This document shows positions 29,846 through 37,950 of a DNA stretch of 39,732 nt, one piece after another. How positions within the stretch are numbered: position 1 is the stretch's first letter; each line of letters begins with the position of its first letter. The position numbers were made by a program, and so were the translations under genes. The notes below the pieces were generated by a model. The model was given only the letters and a program-made list of their open reading frames with translations. It had not been told where the DNA came from and searched no databases. Source of the DNA: Candidatus Aenigmatarchaeota archaeon (lineage in GTDB: Archaea; Aenigmatarchaeota; Aenigmatarchaeia; GW2011-AR5); NCBI GenBank assembly GCA_016202875.1, contig JACQNX010000077.1:1-39732 (forward strand), read 5' to 3'.

Positions 29846-29962
29846 GTGAAGAAAAAATCTGCGAAAAAAAGGAACACTAGCCACAAAACCGGCAGTAAAA
29901 TCAAAACTGCAATGTGCTCTTGCGGTTCAGGCATGGCAGTTAATAAGTGCTGCGGATGCTAA
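29846..29962 (+). CDS. 38-residue SEC-C-like Cys-rich peptide
   Basis: From GTG 29846, preceded by GGTGGGAAG. Very basic N-terminus (KKKSAKKRNTSHKTGSK) and a C-terminus MCSCGSGMAVNKCCGC. The C-x-CGSG-x5-CC order matches the zinc-binding SEC-C motif found at the ends of SecA and other proteins, here free-standing. It is just 22 bases after the zinc-ribbon gene and converges on the antiporter gene. Confidence 0.55.
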   Translation: MKKKSAKKRNTSHKTGSKIKTAMCSCGSGMAVNKCCGC

Positions 29963-29968
29963 TTCTTA

Positions 29969-31129
29969 TCAATAGCCTTTGCTGATTTTCTTTTCGATGC
30001 CGAAAAATATAGGCGTGAGGATGACGGTCAGCAGGATAAATGAAATCAGTATTGTGTAGATCTGGTTGGTTATTATTCCTGCAGTCAGCGCTATCTGGGA
30101 TATCACTATGCCATACTCGCCGCGGGGTATCATGCCTATGGAAATAATTGTCTGAGATTTTCCGTCGAAGCCGAAATAGCGGGCCATGAAACCAGAGCCA
30201 ATGGCTTTTGTGAGTATGCCCACGATTAATATTATTAAAATAAGATGCCATGATGTGAAAAATGCAGAGAGATCAACAAATATGGAGCTGTAGGCAAAGA
30301 ATATAGGAATGACAAGGCCGAAACCGAGTATCTTCATTTTGGGTTGTATAATGGACTCGCGAAAATAAGAACGTGACATTGCCATGCCTGCGATAAATGC
30401 TCCTGTGATGGCTGCAAGGCCGATGTTCTCTCCCCAGATGCTGATAAGAAAGGCGATGGAAAGCGGGATTGTGAACAGTGTTTCAGGATCGTGAGATCTC
30501 TGGATGAAATTTATGAATTTGTTGATTACCTTATCTCCAAACGTGAGGATGAAGAAAATAAATCCCATGATAGCCAAGAAAAGTGACGTAACATATGTCA
30601 GGGATATATGACCCACTGAAACATAAGAGACCAGCAGCGAGAGCGCGAGGATGGCAATGACATCGTCGGCAATGGCCATGATAACAAATATCCTTCCTGT
30701 GTGGGTGTGGTATTCTTTCCTGTCAATAAGAATCTTGATGGGCACAGCAGTACTGGTAGAGATCATTGCGACGCCTATTGCCAGGGATGTGTTGAAATTG
30801 CCAAATAATAGCTGGCCTAATAAATATCCTCCTATAACTGTAAGGAGCGCGCCGCTTGCAGCAAGCACTATGCCAATATAAATATCTTTTCTGATCTCCT
30901 CAATTTTTGTCTCCAGACCGATAAGAAAAACCAGAATAGTCAGGCCCAGGAAAGAAAAAAATTCCAGTGCAGGGTTTGGATGAACCAATCCCAGCATAGG
31001 ACCGGCTATAATACCTGCGAGAATTTGACCGACGAGCGCGGAGACCCCAAGACGGGATGTTATTTCTCCTAATACCATTGCCAGAACAAGCAGAATTCCA
31101 AGTTGGAATATCACATTCTCAAGAACCAT
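29969..31129 (-). CDS. CPA2-family cation/proton antiporter
   Basis: About 386 residues with roughly twelve membrane segments, the size of the membrane domain of KefB/NapA-type antiporters without a C-terminal TrkA domain. Marks include LGVSALVGQILAGIIAGPML, FLGLTILVFLIGLETKIEEI, STSTAVPIKILID, and MAIADDVIAILALSLL with paired Asp residues used for ion exchange. ATG 31129 is favoured because it lies about 25 bases after a minus-strand TATA-like TTATAATT. It probably exchanges Na+ or K+ for H+. Confidence 0.9.
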   Translation of the reverse strand: MVLENVIFQLGILLVLAMVLGEITSRLGVSALVGQILAGIIAGPMLGLVHPNPALEFFSFLGLTILVFLIGLETKIEEIRKDIYIGIVLAASGALLTVIGGYLLGQLLFGNFNTSLAIGVAMISTSTAVPIKILIDRKEYHTHTGRIFVIMAIADDVIAILALSLLVSYVSVGHISLTYVTSLFLAIMGFIFFILTFGDKVINKFINFIQRSHDPETLFTIPLSIAFLISIWGENIGLAAITGAFIAGMAMSRSYFRESIIQPKMKILGFGLVIPIFFAYSSIFVDLSAFFTSWHLILIILIVGILTKAIGSGFMARYFGFDGKSQTIISIGMIPRGEYGIVISQIALTAGIITNQIYTILISFILLTVILTPIFFGIEKKISKGY

Positions 31130-31247
31130 AGCAATATATTGCAAACCAAATTATAAGTCTTTCTTTTGCAATGTTAAAATAAGCTTAAAAATGTTGAAGC
31201 TATAATTCTATACAGACAAAATACTGTTGAATGGGGGTGGAAAACAT

Positions 31248-31427
31248 ATGCCAAGAAAAGTGGCGGATTGCAGGCTGTTCCCAAGCGAGAAGAACTGTTC
31301 CCTCACAATAGCAGGCACAGAAGATGAGGTTCTGGCAGTTGCTGTGAGGCATGCAGTTGAAGAGCACGGACACGAAGATACACCTGAATTACGCGAGCAG
31401 ATCCAATCCATGCTGAAAAACGAATAA
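31248..31427 (+). CDS. DUF1059 family small protein
   Basis: 59 residues from ATG 31248 with GGGGGTGG eight bases upstream. PRKVADCRLFPSEKNCSLTI, then AVRHAVEEHGHEDTPELREQ, matches DUF1059 along its whole length, including the two Cys and the His-x-His. The biochemical role is unknown. It is divergent from the antiporter and convergent with the following minus-strand gene. Confidence 0.85.
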   Translation: MPRKVADCRLFPSEKNCSLTIAGTEDEVLAVAVRHAVEEHGHEDTPELREQIQSMLKNE

Positions 31428-31455
31428 ATTCTGCTAAGGTCTTTGCAAATTATCG

Positions 31456-32145
31456 TTAACCTCTGTGGGTTGTGGTAATTGGGGCTTTGTTTGTGATAAA
31501 TGTCAACTGCCTCTCTATTTCTTCTTGATCCTCATTTCCGTAGCTTATCAGAATTTTGTCGTTGATGCCAAGGAGGTATTTTTCAAATTCGCTGTTCGGA
31601 TTTTCGTTTACATAAAACTTCAGTGTTTTGTCATTGGTATTGCAATACTGAGTGCCAGAGTCCAGAACAAGACAAGTAGAGTTAAACTTGAAACCAAGGC
31701 TGCGCAGGAAAAAGCCAATGGTCACGCCGGTAGCATGCACATGAATAACATCTCCGTCTCCGCCTTCCACATGCACATATTGGGACTTAACCTGGTAGCG
31801 TGGCAGGGAAAAATCAAGCTGCCTTCCTTCTACGATAACTTTGAAATCCTGATGTATATGCGTTGAACCCAGCGGGCCGGGCACGTCGGTATTCTTCGGC
31901 ACAAAAGAAACTGCTGCATAGACAATGCCGATAACAGCTATAACAATGGCAATTATTATACCTGTTTTCTTTATCCTCTTTCTTTTTTCCTTTTTCTGTA
32001 ATTCACTAGCATAAGCTTCGGCTCTCTCTGATTTCTTCCTTTCTTTTAACTCGTGCTTGGTTACTCCGATGCCGTGCTTGTCTAGCATGTGCTGGTTAAG
32101 GCTCTCCTGCTTTTCAAACTCCTTGCCGCAGGAATCGCAATTCAT
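31456..32145 (-). CDS. Membrane-anchored His-rich domain protein with N-terminal zinc finger
   Basis: 229 residues. A C2H2-type finger (CDSCGKEFEKQESLNQHMLD then KHG) at residues 3-25, a basic stretch, one membrane helix (TGIIIAIVIAVIGIVYAAVS, about 61-82), then an outside domain with STHIHQDFKVIVEG, YVHVEGGDGDVIHVHATG and LKFYVNENPN. The outside domain is homologous to 37257-37940. His clusters suggest metal binding. Its start overlaps the stop of the upstream four-helix membrane protein (ATGA), so they are coupled. Confidence 0.7.
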   Translation of the reverse strand: MNCDSCGKEFEKQESLNQHMLDKHGIGVTKHELKERKKSERAEAYASELQKKEKRKRIKKTGIIIAIVIAVIGIVYAAVSFVPKNTDVPGPLGSTHIHQDFKVIVEGRQLDFSLPRYQVKSQYVHVEGGDGDVIHVHATGVTIGFFLRSLGFKFNSTCLVLDSGTQYCNTNDKTLKFYVNENPNSEFEKYLLGINDKILISYGNEDQEEIERQLTFITNKAPITTTHRG

Positions 32146-32600
32146 GTATCTTGCCCCTTGAAAGCGCCAAGATAATAAAGAGTAAACAGCATGAGCGCTA
32201 TGCTGATGATGTTAATAACTGTGCTGGCTTTTGAAAGGAATGTAGCAGCACCTACGGGCAGCAGCAGGGCACTCAAAGATGCACAGGCAGGGCATTGCGC
32301 AACAAAAAATGCAGCGAGCGTGGCTGCTGAGCTTGTGCCTGCTGCACTGGTTTTCTGGTTAATTGAACAAACTTTGGGCTGGCGCCACAAATAAATCTGG
32401 TAGGACACAGTCAAGCCAAAGAGCGCCACAAAAATTATAAACAAGGCTGCATTGTACCATGGAATTATTGTGATCCAGAGATCCACGTTTTGCAGATTTC
32501 CAAGCACTTGCGTATAGATGTAAATAGAAGCCATAATAATTGCGGACAAGGCTGCGATGAGCGCGTATTCAAATTTCCTCACTACAGCAAAAACTCTCAT
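32142..32600 (-). CDS. Four-helix membrane protein with CxxC motif
   Basis: 152 residues with about four hydrophobic segments and a short loop KVCSINQKTSAAG before a helix that begins FFVAQCPACASLSALLLP. The CPAC pair near a membrane boundary suggests a redox-active or metal-binding site. The neighbours, a DsbA-like protein upstream and a His-rich outside protein downstream, point to a role in extracytoplasmic thiol or metal handling. I do not recognise a named family. Confidence 0.6.
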   Translation of the reverse strand: MRVFAVVRKFEYALIAALSAIIMASIYIYTQVLGNLQNVDLWITIIPWYNAALFIIFVALFGLTVSYQIYLWRQPKVCSINQKTSAAGTSSAATLAAFFVAQCPACASLSALLLPVGAATFLSKASTVINIISIALMLFTLYYLGAFKGQDT

Positions 32601-32684
32601 TGAACCACTCTGCTGTCAATTATGCAATAAAAATTTAATAAAATTTAATAAAATGAAAACAAAAAATTTCCATTTTCTTGAACG

Positions 32685-33431
32685 TTACGCTGCCAGTTCT
32701 CTGTCTATGATCTGCTTGAACACGCTATATGGCTGCGCACCGACAACCTGCTGGCCATTGATGAAAAAGCTAGGTGTTCCAGAAACTCCTGCATTAGAGC
32801 CGTCCTGGAAATCCTTATCCACTTCATCTTTGTACTTACCTGAGTCAAGACAGGAATCAAACTGGGCTGCATTCAAGCCGAGAGTAGGTGCAGCTTCCTT
32901 AAACTTTGCAACACTTGCTGATTCTCCAAGCCCTGCCCATTGGTCTCTGCTTCCGAACAGCCAGTCGTGCATGGCTTTCCACTTGCCCTGCTCATCTGCG
33001 CACTCTGCAGCTTCAGCTGCTTTCTGGGCACTTGGATGAATGCTGTTCAGAGGAAAGTCTCTGTAAACAAGGCGTACCTTTCCTGTAGATATGTACTCCT
33101 TATCTATCTGTGGCAATGTCTGCGTGAAGAAACGGGAGCAGAACGGACATTCAAAATCAGAGAATTCTATAATTGTCACTTTTGCATTTTGATCTCCGAT
33201 TGAAGGGTCGTCATCAACGGACACATCGAATTTCACCGGGCCTGCACCTGAATCGCCACTTGGCTGGCTGGGCTGGCTGGGCGCTAACACTGACGAGCTG
33301 CCCTGTACTGTGCTCCCTGTAGGGGCTGTGAATCTTCCGACACCAAACCCTATGACAAGGGCGATGACTACGACCACGAGCCACTGCAGCGTAGATTTCC
33401 TTATAGTTACTAGTTCTTTGTCCTCTGCCAT
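32685..33431 (-). CDS. DsbA-like thiol oxidoreductase, membrane-anchored
   Basis: About 248 residues from ATG 33431. One N-terminal membrane helix (LQWLVVVVIALVIGFGVG), a Ser/Pro linker, then a thioredoxin/DsbA domain: VTIIEFSDFECPFCSRFF with active site CPFC, the helical insertion with a second Cys pair (AAECADEQGKW; FDSCLDSGK), and the cis-Pro loop GVSGTPSFFINGQQV. It introduces or isomerises disulfides outside the cell. Several SBPs in this window carry a Cys pair that could be a substrate. Confidence 0.92.
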   Translation of the reverse strand: MAEDKELVTIRKSTLQWLVVVVIALVIGFGVGRFTAPTGSTVQGSSSVLAPSQPSQPSGDSGAGPVKFDVSVDDDPSIGDQNAKVTIIEFSDFECPFCSRFFTQTLPQIDKEYISTGKVRLVYRDFPLNSIHPSAQKAAEAAECADEQGKWKAMHDWLFGSRDQWAGLGESASVAKFKEAAPTLGLNAAQFDSCLDSGKYKDEVDKDFQDGSNAGVSGTPSFFINGQQVVGAQPYSVFKQIIDRELAA

Positions 33432-33461
33432 TGTTTTCAATCCTCAAATTGCTCTCAAACA

Positions 33462-33478
33462 TTTACAAAAGTTGTAAA
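33462..33478. promoter_or_regulatory. Palindrome upstream of the DsbA-like gene
   Basis: TTTACAA-AAG-TTGTAAA, a perfect 7-3-7 inverted repeat about 30 bases upstream of the dsbA-like start, in the divergent region shared with the exchanger gene. Likely a regulator site; it may overlap the minus-strand promoter, whose TATA box is not obvious. Confidence 0.45.
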
Positions 33479-33584
33479 ACTTAAAATATTATGTCATGCA
33501 TGCTTAAATAAGTTACTGATTCCACAGTTTGCTGCATCGATTACTACTATGCGAATCTTTTAATATGGAAAAGCAAATTAATTT

Positions 33585-34532
33585 ATGGTCATTGAAAATA
33601 TTCTCATATTTCTTGCAGCAAGCATCGTGCTGGTCAAATCTGCAAGCTACGCGGTCAAATCGATAGCAAAAATAGCAGAGTACATAAGATTCTCGCAGTT
33701 CTTTGCCGCTTTCGTTATCGCAGGCTTTGTGTCTATCCTGCCTGAGCTGTTCATAGGAATAAATGCGGCGCTGATAGGCGTACCGGCTGTTGGCGTAGGT
33801 ATTATCATAGGCGCCAATGTGGCTGACATGACGCTTCTTGTGGGCATTATAGCACTCGTAGGGCGGAAAATACATGTGGGCAATAAGACGATAAGCAACA
33901 ATGCCTATTTTGTAATCATCACAGCGCTGCCCATAATACTCATGGTTGACGGAAATCTCACGCGCGATGACGGGCTGATACTAATACTTGCTTTCTTGTT
34001 TTACCTTTCAACTATTTTGAAGAAAGAAAAGATTTTCTCCGGCAAGGCAAAGAAAAATAAAAAAGCTATAGGGAAACATACAATCATATTCCTTATTTCC
34101 ATGCTGCTGCTGTTCATCAGCGCGCACTACATGCTGGAGTCAGGGATGAATCTTGCAAAAGAATTTGCACTGCCTGTTATTCTCGTAGGCCTGCTGGTGA
34201 TAGCTCTGGGAACCACCTTGCCTGAATTTACGTTCTCCCTGCGCGCTGTGCTTGCAAAGCACAAAGAAATAGCTCTCGGAGACCTGCTGGGCAACGTGGC
34301 CATAGACAGCACCTTTACTATTGGGGTAGTAGCGCTGATAAGCCCTGTAGTAAATAATTTCTCGCCCATTATCGTCAGCTCCCTATTCATGATACTGGGC
34401 GCGCTTGTTGTCACGACGCTAATGCAAGCAGGCAAAGGCATAACATGGCAGGAGAGCTTCTTGCTCTTCTTCATTTATGCGATGTTCATAATGATAGAAA
34501 TCATGCTGAAAGGCGGGATAGTTGCGACGTGA
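33585..34532 (+). CDS. Ca2+/Na+ antiporter family (CaCA) membrane protein
   Basis: 315 residues, about ten membrane segments in two inverted halves. The two alpha repeats are visible: FVSILPELFIGINAALIGVP with the downstream GANVADMTLL, and LGTTLPEFTFSLRAVLAKHK with GDLLGNVAIDSTFTIG. The paired Glu residues in the P-E motifs bind the transported cation. Length matches the prokaryotic YrbG-like group. It stands alone, divergent from the DsbA-like gene. Confidence 0.9.
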   Translation: MVIENILIFLAASIVLVKSASYAVKSIAKIAEYIRFSQFFAAFVIAGFVSILPELFIGINAALIGVPAVGVGIIIGANVADMTLLVGIIALVGRKIHVGNKTISNNAYFVIITALPIILMVDGNLTRDDGLILILAFLFYLSTILKKEKIFSGKAKKNKKAIGKHTIIFLISMLLLFISAHYMLESGMNLAKEFALPVILVGLLVIALGTTLPEFTFSLRAVLAKHKEIALGDLLGNVAIDSTFTIGVVALISPVVNNFSPIIVSSLFMILGALVVTTLMQAGKGITWQESFLLFFIYAMFIMIEIMLKGGIVAT

Positions 34533-34674
34533 CATCTAATCAGCCGTAATGAGTGCAAGAGACCTTTTCGCAATATCTGTTAAGAAAACAGCGATATACA
34601 TAAAGTCGGCAAAGAGCAAGATGAGAGAGTTTTATTTGTGATTTGCATAAAATATCGAATGGAGGTTGTCTGAT

Positions 34675-34878
34675 ATGGCTGTGGAGCCAACAAAGAAGGA
34701 GATGGACATCATGTGGCAGATGAAGAGGAATGGTAAGGCAGTTTTTCTAGTGCGTGAACTTGCCTACCTCGGCTGCGCATTTGACGAGAAAAGAATAGAC
34801 ATACGATTTTCGTGGACTCCTAATAATGAAACCAGAAACATGTTACGATTCTTTTCTGGTTTCACTATAAATATGTAG
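34675..34878 (+). CDS. Small hypothetical protein
   Basis: 67 residues from ATG 34675, with GGAGGTTG about ten bases upstream. EPTKKEMDIMWQMKRNGKAV then FLVRELAYLGCAFDEKRIDI; no membrane segment and no family recognised. The gene ends 17 bases before the next membrane-protein gene. A still shorter frame at 34549-34641 (30 residues, MSARDLFAISVKK) precedes it and has little support. Confidence 0.4.
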   Translation: MAVEPTKKEMDIMWQMKRNGKAVFLVRELAYLGCAFDEKRIDIRFSWTPNNETRNMLRFFSGFTINM

Positions 34879-34895
34879 CTTTCCAAGACTCCTGT

Positions 34896-35627
34896 ATGCG
34901 CTTTTGGGAAATTGATACGCTGCGCGGCATTGCTATTGTGCTCATGGTTATTTTTAACTGGGCATTTGCCCTGAACTACTTTCTCATATACTCTATCGGC
35001 AGCGGCTGGCTGTTCTGGTGGCTATTTCCACGGTTTATAGCAACGATGTTCATAGTTATTGCTGGCATTTCTTTTACGATAAGTTATTCCAGGATGAAAA
35101 CAGCAAAAAAGAAAACAAAAGCATCTGTGTACAAAAAATACATCTTCAGGGGAGGGAAGATATTTTTACTAGGCATGCTGGCGACACTAGCTACAGGGTT
35201 GTTTTTTCCACAGGGAACAATATACTTTGGCATATTGCATTTCCTTGGAATAGCGATAATGACTGCATCGCTTTTCAGGAATTTAGGAAAGTGGAATGTG
35301 TTATTGGGCATTATTTTTATATTAACCGGTATAATTGCACAAACGTTAACAGTTTCATATTTATGGCTTCTATGGGCAGGGATCAAGCCAGAAAACTTCT
35401 ACACATTTGATTATTTCCCCCTGTTTCCGTGGCTCGGTATCTTTCTGATTGGCATGTTTGCTGGCGATATATTTTACAAAAACGGCAAAAGGAATTTTAT
35501 GATAAGTGACGAAAAGAAAATAACACAAGCAATAAGTTTTCTTGGAAGACATTCGCTTGTTATCTACATACTCCATATTCCTGTGCTTCTGTTAATTTTG
35601 CATGCTTTTGGCTATGCTCTATTCTGA
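34896..35627 (+). CDS. DUF1624-like (heparan-alpha-glucosaminide acetyltransferase-like) membrane protein
   Basis: 243 residues, about seven membrane segments. The start MRFWEIDTLRGIAIVLMVIF followed by NW is the DUF1624 signature (R-x-x-x-x-D-x-x-RG), and the end LGRHSLVIYILHIPVLLLIL is also typical. The family is related to acyltransferases that move acetyl groups across membranes, but the substrate in archaea is not known. It overlaps the converging RnfD-like gene by 16 bases. Confidence 0.82.
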   Translation: MRFWEIDTLRGIAIVLMVIFNWAFALNYFLIYSIGSGWLFWWLFPRFIATMFIVIAGISFTISYSRMKTAKKKTKASVYKKYIFRGGKIFLLGMLATLATGLFFPQGTIYFGILHFLGIAIMTASLFRNLGKWNVLLGIIFILTGIIAQTLTVSYLWLLWAGIKPENFYTFDYFPLFPWLGIFLIGMFAGDIFYKNGKRNFMISDEKKITQAISFLGRHSLVIYILHIPVLLLILHAFGYALF

Positions 35628-36349
35628 TTCTGGGGCTTAGCAGCAGACTTTAGCTTATTCAGATAAGGCGTGAATAAATTCATTATCAGCAGTGAACCCA
35701 AAAACAGATTGACTGGCAGATTGGCTGCAAGGGGCAGCAGCAACGCGAGGAGCGCCACTGCAGGACCAAAAATAATTTTCCCTTTTCTTGTTGCCGGGGA
35801 CGTGACAGGCTCAAGAACCATGACAAATGCAAAGAAATAAGCTGTGTAATCTTCTAATGGAAGTACGCCTTTGATGATGAAAAAGATTATGAAATAAACA
35901 GCAAGAAATGATAGCGAAGTTTCAAGCCTTCTTATTTTGTAGGCAACAAGAAGCCCTAATGGAATGACAATCCAGTGAAGCACACCCCACCATGCTGTTA
36001 CGATGCCGAAGATGGACATGACGAAAAGGGAGAATGCAGCTGGATTGAAGATATTTCTTTTTCTGATCCTTATGATGTATTTGCCTGCCATGGCGATGAC
36101 AGCTGCCACAAAGGCGAATACTGGATTAGGCGCAAGGAGCAGTGCAATGATGAGGCCGGAAATCAGCCCAAGGTAAGGAAAGTCTTTTCTCTTATCGATG
36201 AGCCATGCGAGCAGGAAATCTAGAACTGCTGCTGTCAGAGGCGCAATGACAAGATGCAGGATGTTGCCAATTGAAAACGTCAGTGCAGCAAGAATCAGAA
36301 GCATTGCTATGAGAACGTGCTCTGCTTCCAACATCTTGAAGTCTGGCAT
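35612..36349 (-). CDS. RnfD/NqrB-like membrane protein
   Basis: 245 residues, eight to ten membrane segments. Diagnostic stretches are the RNIFNPAAFSLF loop and FVMVLEPVTSPATRKGKIIF, where the Thr-rich motif in RnfD/NqrB carries covalent FMN (here PVTSPAT). No other Rnf or Nqr subunit is nearby, so it probably works in a different redox setting. It is the last gene of a minus-strand run with two lipoprotein genes, one base after the cupredoxin-like gene. Confidence 0.75.
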   Translation of the reverse strand: MPDFKMLEAEHVLIAMLLILAALTFSIGNILHLVIAPLTAAVLDFLLAWLIDKRKDFPYLGLISGLIIALLLAPNPVFAFVAAVIAMAGKYIIRIRKRNIFNPAAFSLFVMSIFGIVTAWWGVLHWIVIPLGLLVAYKIRRLETSLSFLAVYFIIFFIIKGVLPLEDYTAYFFAFVMVLEPVTSPATRKGKIIFGPAVALLALLLPLAANLPVNLFLGSLLIMNLFTPYLNKLKSAAKPQNQNRA

Positions 36350-36350
36350 C

Positions 36351-36734
36351 TTACTTCACGCGAATGAGTCCCTCTACTGCTGGGTGCAGGTGGTCGTGAT
36401 ATCGCCACTCGCCAGATTTTGTAAACGTAAACTGATATGTCTGGCCTTTGCCTATTCCTCTCAGCGGGTCAAAGCCTGGAAGCTTTGTGTGCGTTGGATG
36501 GTCATCTGATGCAGGCCATACATTTACATTCGTCCTGCTGTTTGTCCATACTACTGTGTCGCCGGCATCGATCTCAACAACTTCTGGTACAAACCCGGAA
36601 TCTGTTACTGCAACGTTTACAATGTCTCCTGTTCCTGGTTGAGGTGCAACATCTGTGCTAGGTCCTGATGTGCAGCCCGCTACAAAAACTGTTGCCACTA
36701 CTGCGAGAACAATTGTATTTATTCTTGATTTCAT
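36351..36734 (-). CDS. Cupredoxin-like lipoprotein without the usual copper Cys
   Basis: 127 residues from ATG 36734, with GGAGGG just upstream. Lipoprotein signal VVATVFVAGC, then a plastocyanin-like fold: VNVAVTDSGFVPEVVEIDAG, DTVVWTNS, WPASDDHPTH and GEWRYHDHLHPAVEGLIRVK. His residues are present, but the site usually occupied by Cys (Y-H-C) is Y-H-D, and no Met follows. It may bind copper in a different way or act structurally. Its neighbour encodes an RnfD-like protein. Confidence 0.75.
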   Translation of the reverse strand: MKSRINTIVLAVVATVFVAGCTSGPSTDVAPQPGTGDIVNVAVTDSGFVPEVVEIDAGDTVVWTNSRTNVNVWPASDDHPTHTKLPGFDPLRGIGKGQTYQFTFTKSGEWRYHDHLHPAVEGLIRVK

Positions 36735-36760
36735 TTTTATCCCTCCGAAATTGGTAAAGA

Positions 36761-37195
36761 TTATGACGAGATCGTCTGGACGCCGCTGAGGCCTTGTCCC
36801 CCTTGTTCTTGCTTTACTGTACTTGTGTACTCTTTGGACCAATAGTGAGCACCATTTATTATAGCATGAGCGCGGAAGTAAAGAGTGCCTGGATTGATTA
36901 CTGGTATTGAAACGGTGAACGTGGCAGGACTTGTTCCATTGTATACGTCACTCAATGCTGGGTATCCTGCTTCATCTGGTGTCGTGGTTTTTAAAAAATT
37001 TCCAGGCCTGTGCTCATACCCGTAGTGCACTGCTGTATGCTGGAAATTCAGTGCAGGTCCTTTTACAACCCACGTAATATTAACAGTTCCATCTAGGTTT
37101 GCTGTAGAGGGATAAGTTGTAACATCTATGCTAGGTTCTGCTGTACAGCCTGTTATCAGTACAATGGACAATAATGGAAGGACAAAATTTTCCAT
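36761..37195 (-). CDS. Lipoprotein with Ig-like beta domain
   Basis: 144 residues. Signal peptide LLSIVLITGC with lipobox Cys, then AEPSIDVTTYPSTANLDGTV and a beta-rich domain (NITWVVKGPALNFQHTAVHY; SPATFTVSIPVINPGTLYFR then AHAIINGAHYWSKEY). The mature N-terminus (C-T-x-x-PS-x-DV) resembles that of the next gene, so the leader region is shared. Function unknown; it is exported and membrane-tethered. Confidence 0.65.
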   Translation of the reverse strand: MENFVLPLLSIVLITGCTAEPSIDVTTYPSTANLDGTVNITWVVKGPALNFQHTAVHYGYEHRPGNFLKTTTPDEAGYPALSDVYNGTSPATFTVSIPVINPGTLYFRAHAIINGAHYWSKEYTSTVKQEQGGQGLSGVQTISS

Positions 37196-37256
37196 ATAAT
37201 TTTATTGAAAAGAGCTTTTTTATATCTATAAATATCGTATTTTCCATAACATATTT

Positions 37257-37940
37257 ATGAAGAAAATTTTTCTTTTGGTGTTCATATTATTAATACCTGC
37301 TGTCCTCGCACATGTAGGAGAGGAAAAGAAAACAGGCTTTTATTTTTTTGATGCATTCATCTATGGCGTGGTATCCCTTGCCCTAATCTCGCTGGTTGCG
37401 GTGCACTACAACAAAAAGATGTCAAAGACGGAGAAAAAATCTGTATTTGTTTTTTATGTTGTGACAGCAGCAGTTGTCACTGGCTACATCGCTGCAGGCA
37501 CAGTTTACCTGAACTGGACTTCGGCTACTGGAGGACCTGTGCACTGGCATGCTGATTTTGAGATATGGGTATGCGGGCAGAAGCTTGAACTCATAGAGTC
37601 CGAAGGCTGGGAGAACAAGGTCGGCGAAGAGGACGTGCATCATCACAATGACCTGCGCATACATGTGGAGGGCGTGCTGCAGCATCAGGATGAGGCGAGC
37701 GTGCATGAATTCTTCCACGCGATTGGCGGCGAGTTTACAGAAGATGAGCTCACAGTTCCTCTCAGGGACAAGAGCGTACGAACATGGAAGAATGGCGATC
37801 TCTGTCCTGATGGAAAACCAGGAAAAATACGGTTCTTTGTGAACGGGAAAGAGAACTTTGATTACGGAAAGTACATCATTGCGCCTTATCCTGATGTTCC
37901 TCCCGGGGATTTCCTGAACATAACTTTCAACGCAGCATGA
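37257..37940 (+). CDS. Exported His-rich domain protein (paralogue of 31456-32145)
   Basis: 227 residues. Signal-like start (IFLLVFILLIPAVLAHVGEE), then two more membrane helices (IYGVVSLALISLVAVHY; VFYVVTAAVVTGYIAAGTVY), then the shared outside domain: PVHWHADFEIWVCGQKLELI, EDVHHHNDLRIHVEG and IRFFVNGKENFDYGKYI. Clusters HWH and VHHHND suggest a metal site. It is ten bases ahead of the CcdA-like gene in the same direction, linking it to thiol or metal biochemistry. Confidence 0.7.
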   Translation: MKKIFLLVFILLIPAVLAHVGEEKKTGFYFFDAFIYGVVSLALISLVAVHYNKKMSKTEKKSVFVFYVVTAAVVTGYIAAGTVYLNWTSATGGPVHWHADFEIWVCGQKLELIESEGWENKVGEEDVHHHNDLRIHVEGVLQHQDEASVHEFFHAIGGEFTEDELTVPLRDKSVRTWKNGDLCPDGKPGKIRFFVNGKENFDYGKYIIAPYPDVPPGDFLNITFNAA

Positions 37941-37950
37941 TGGTGAAAAC

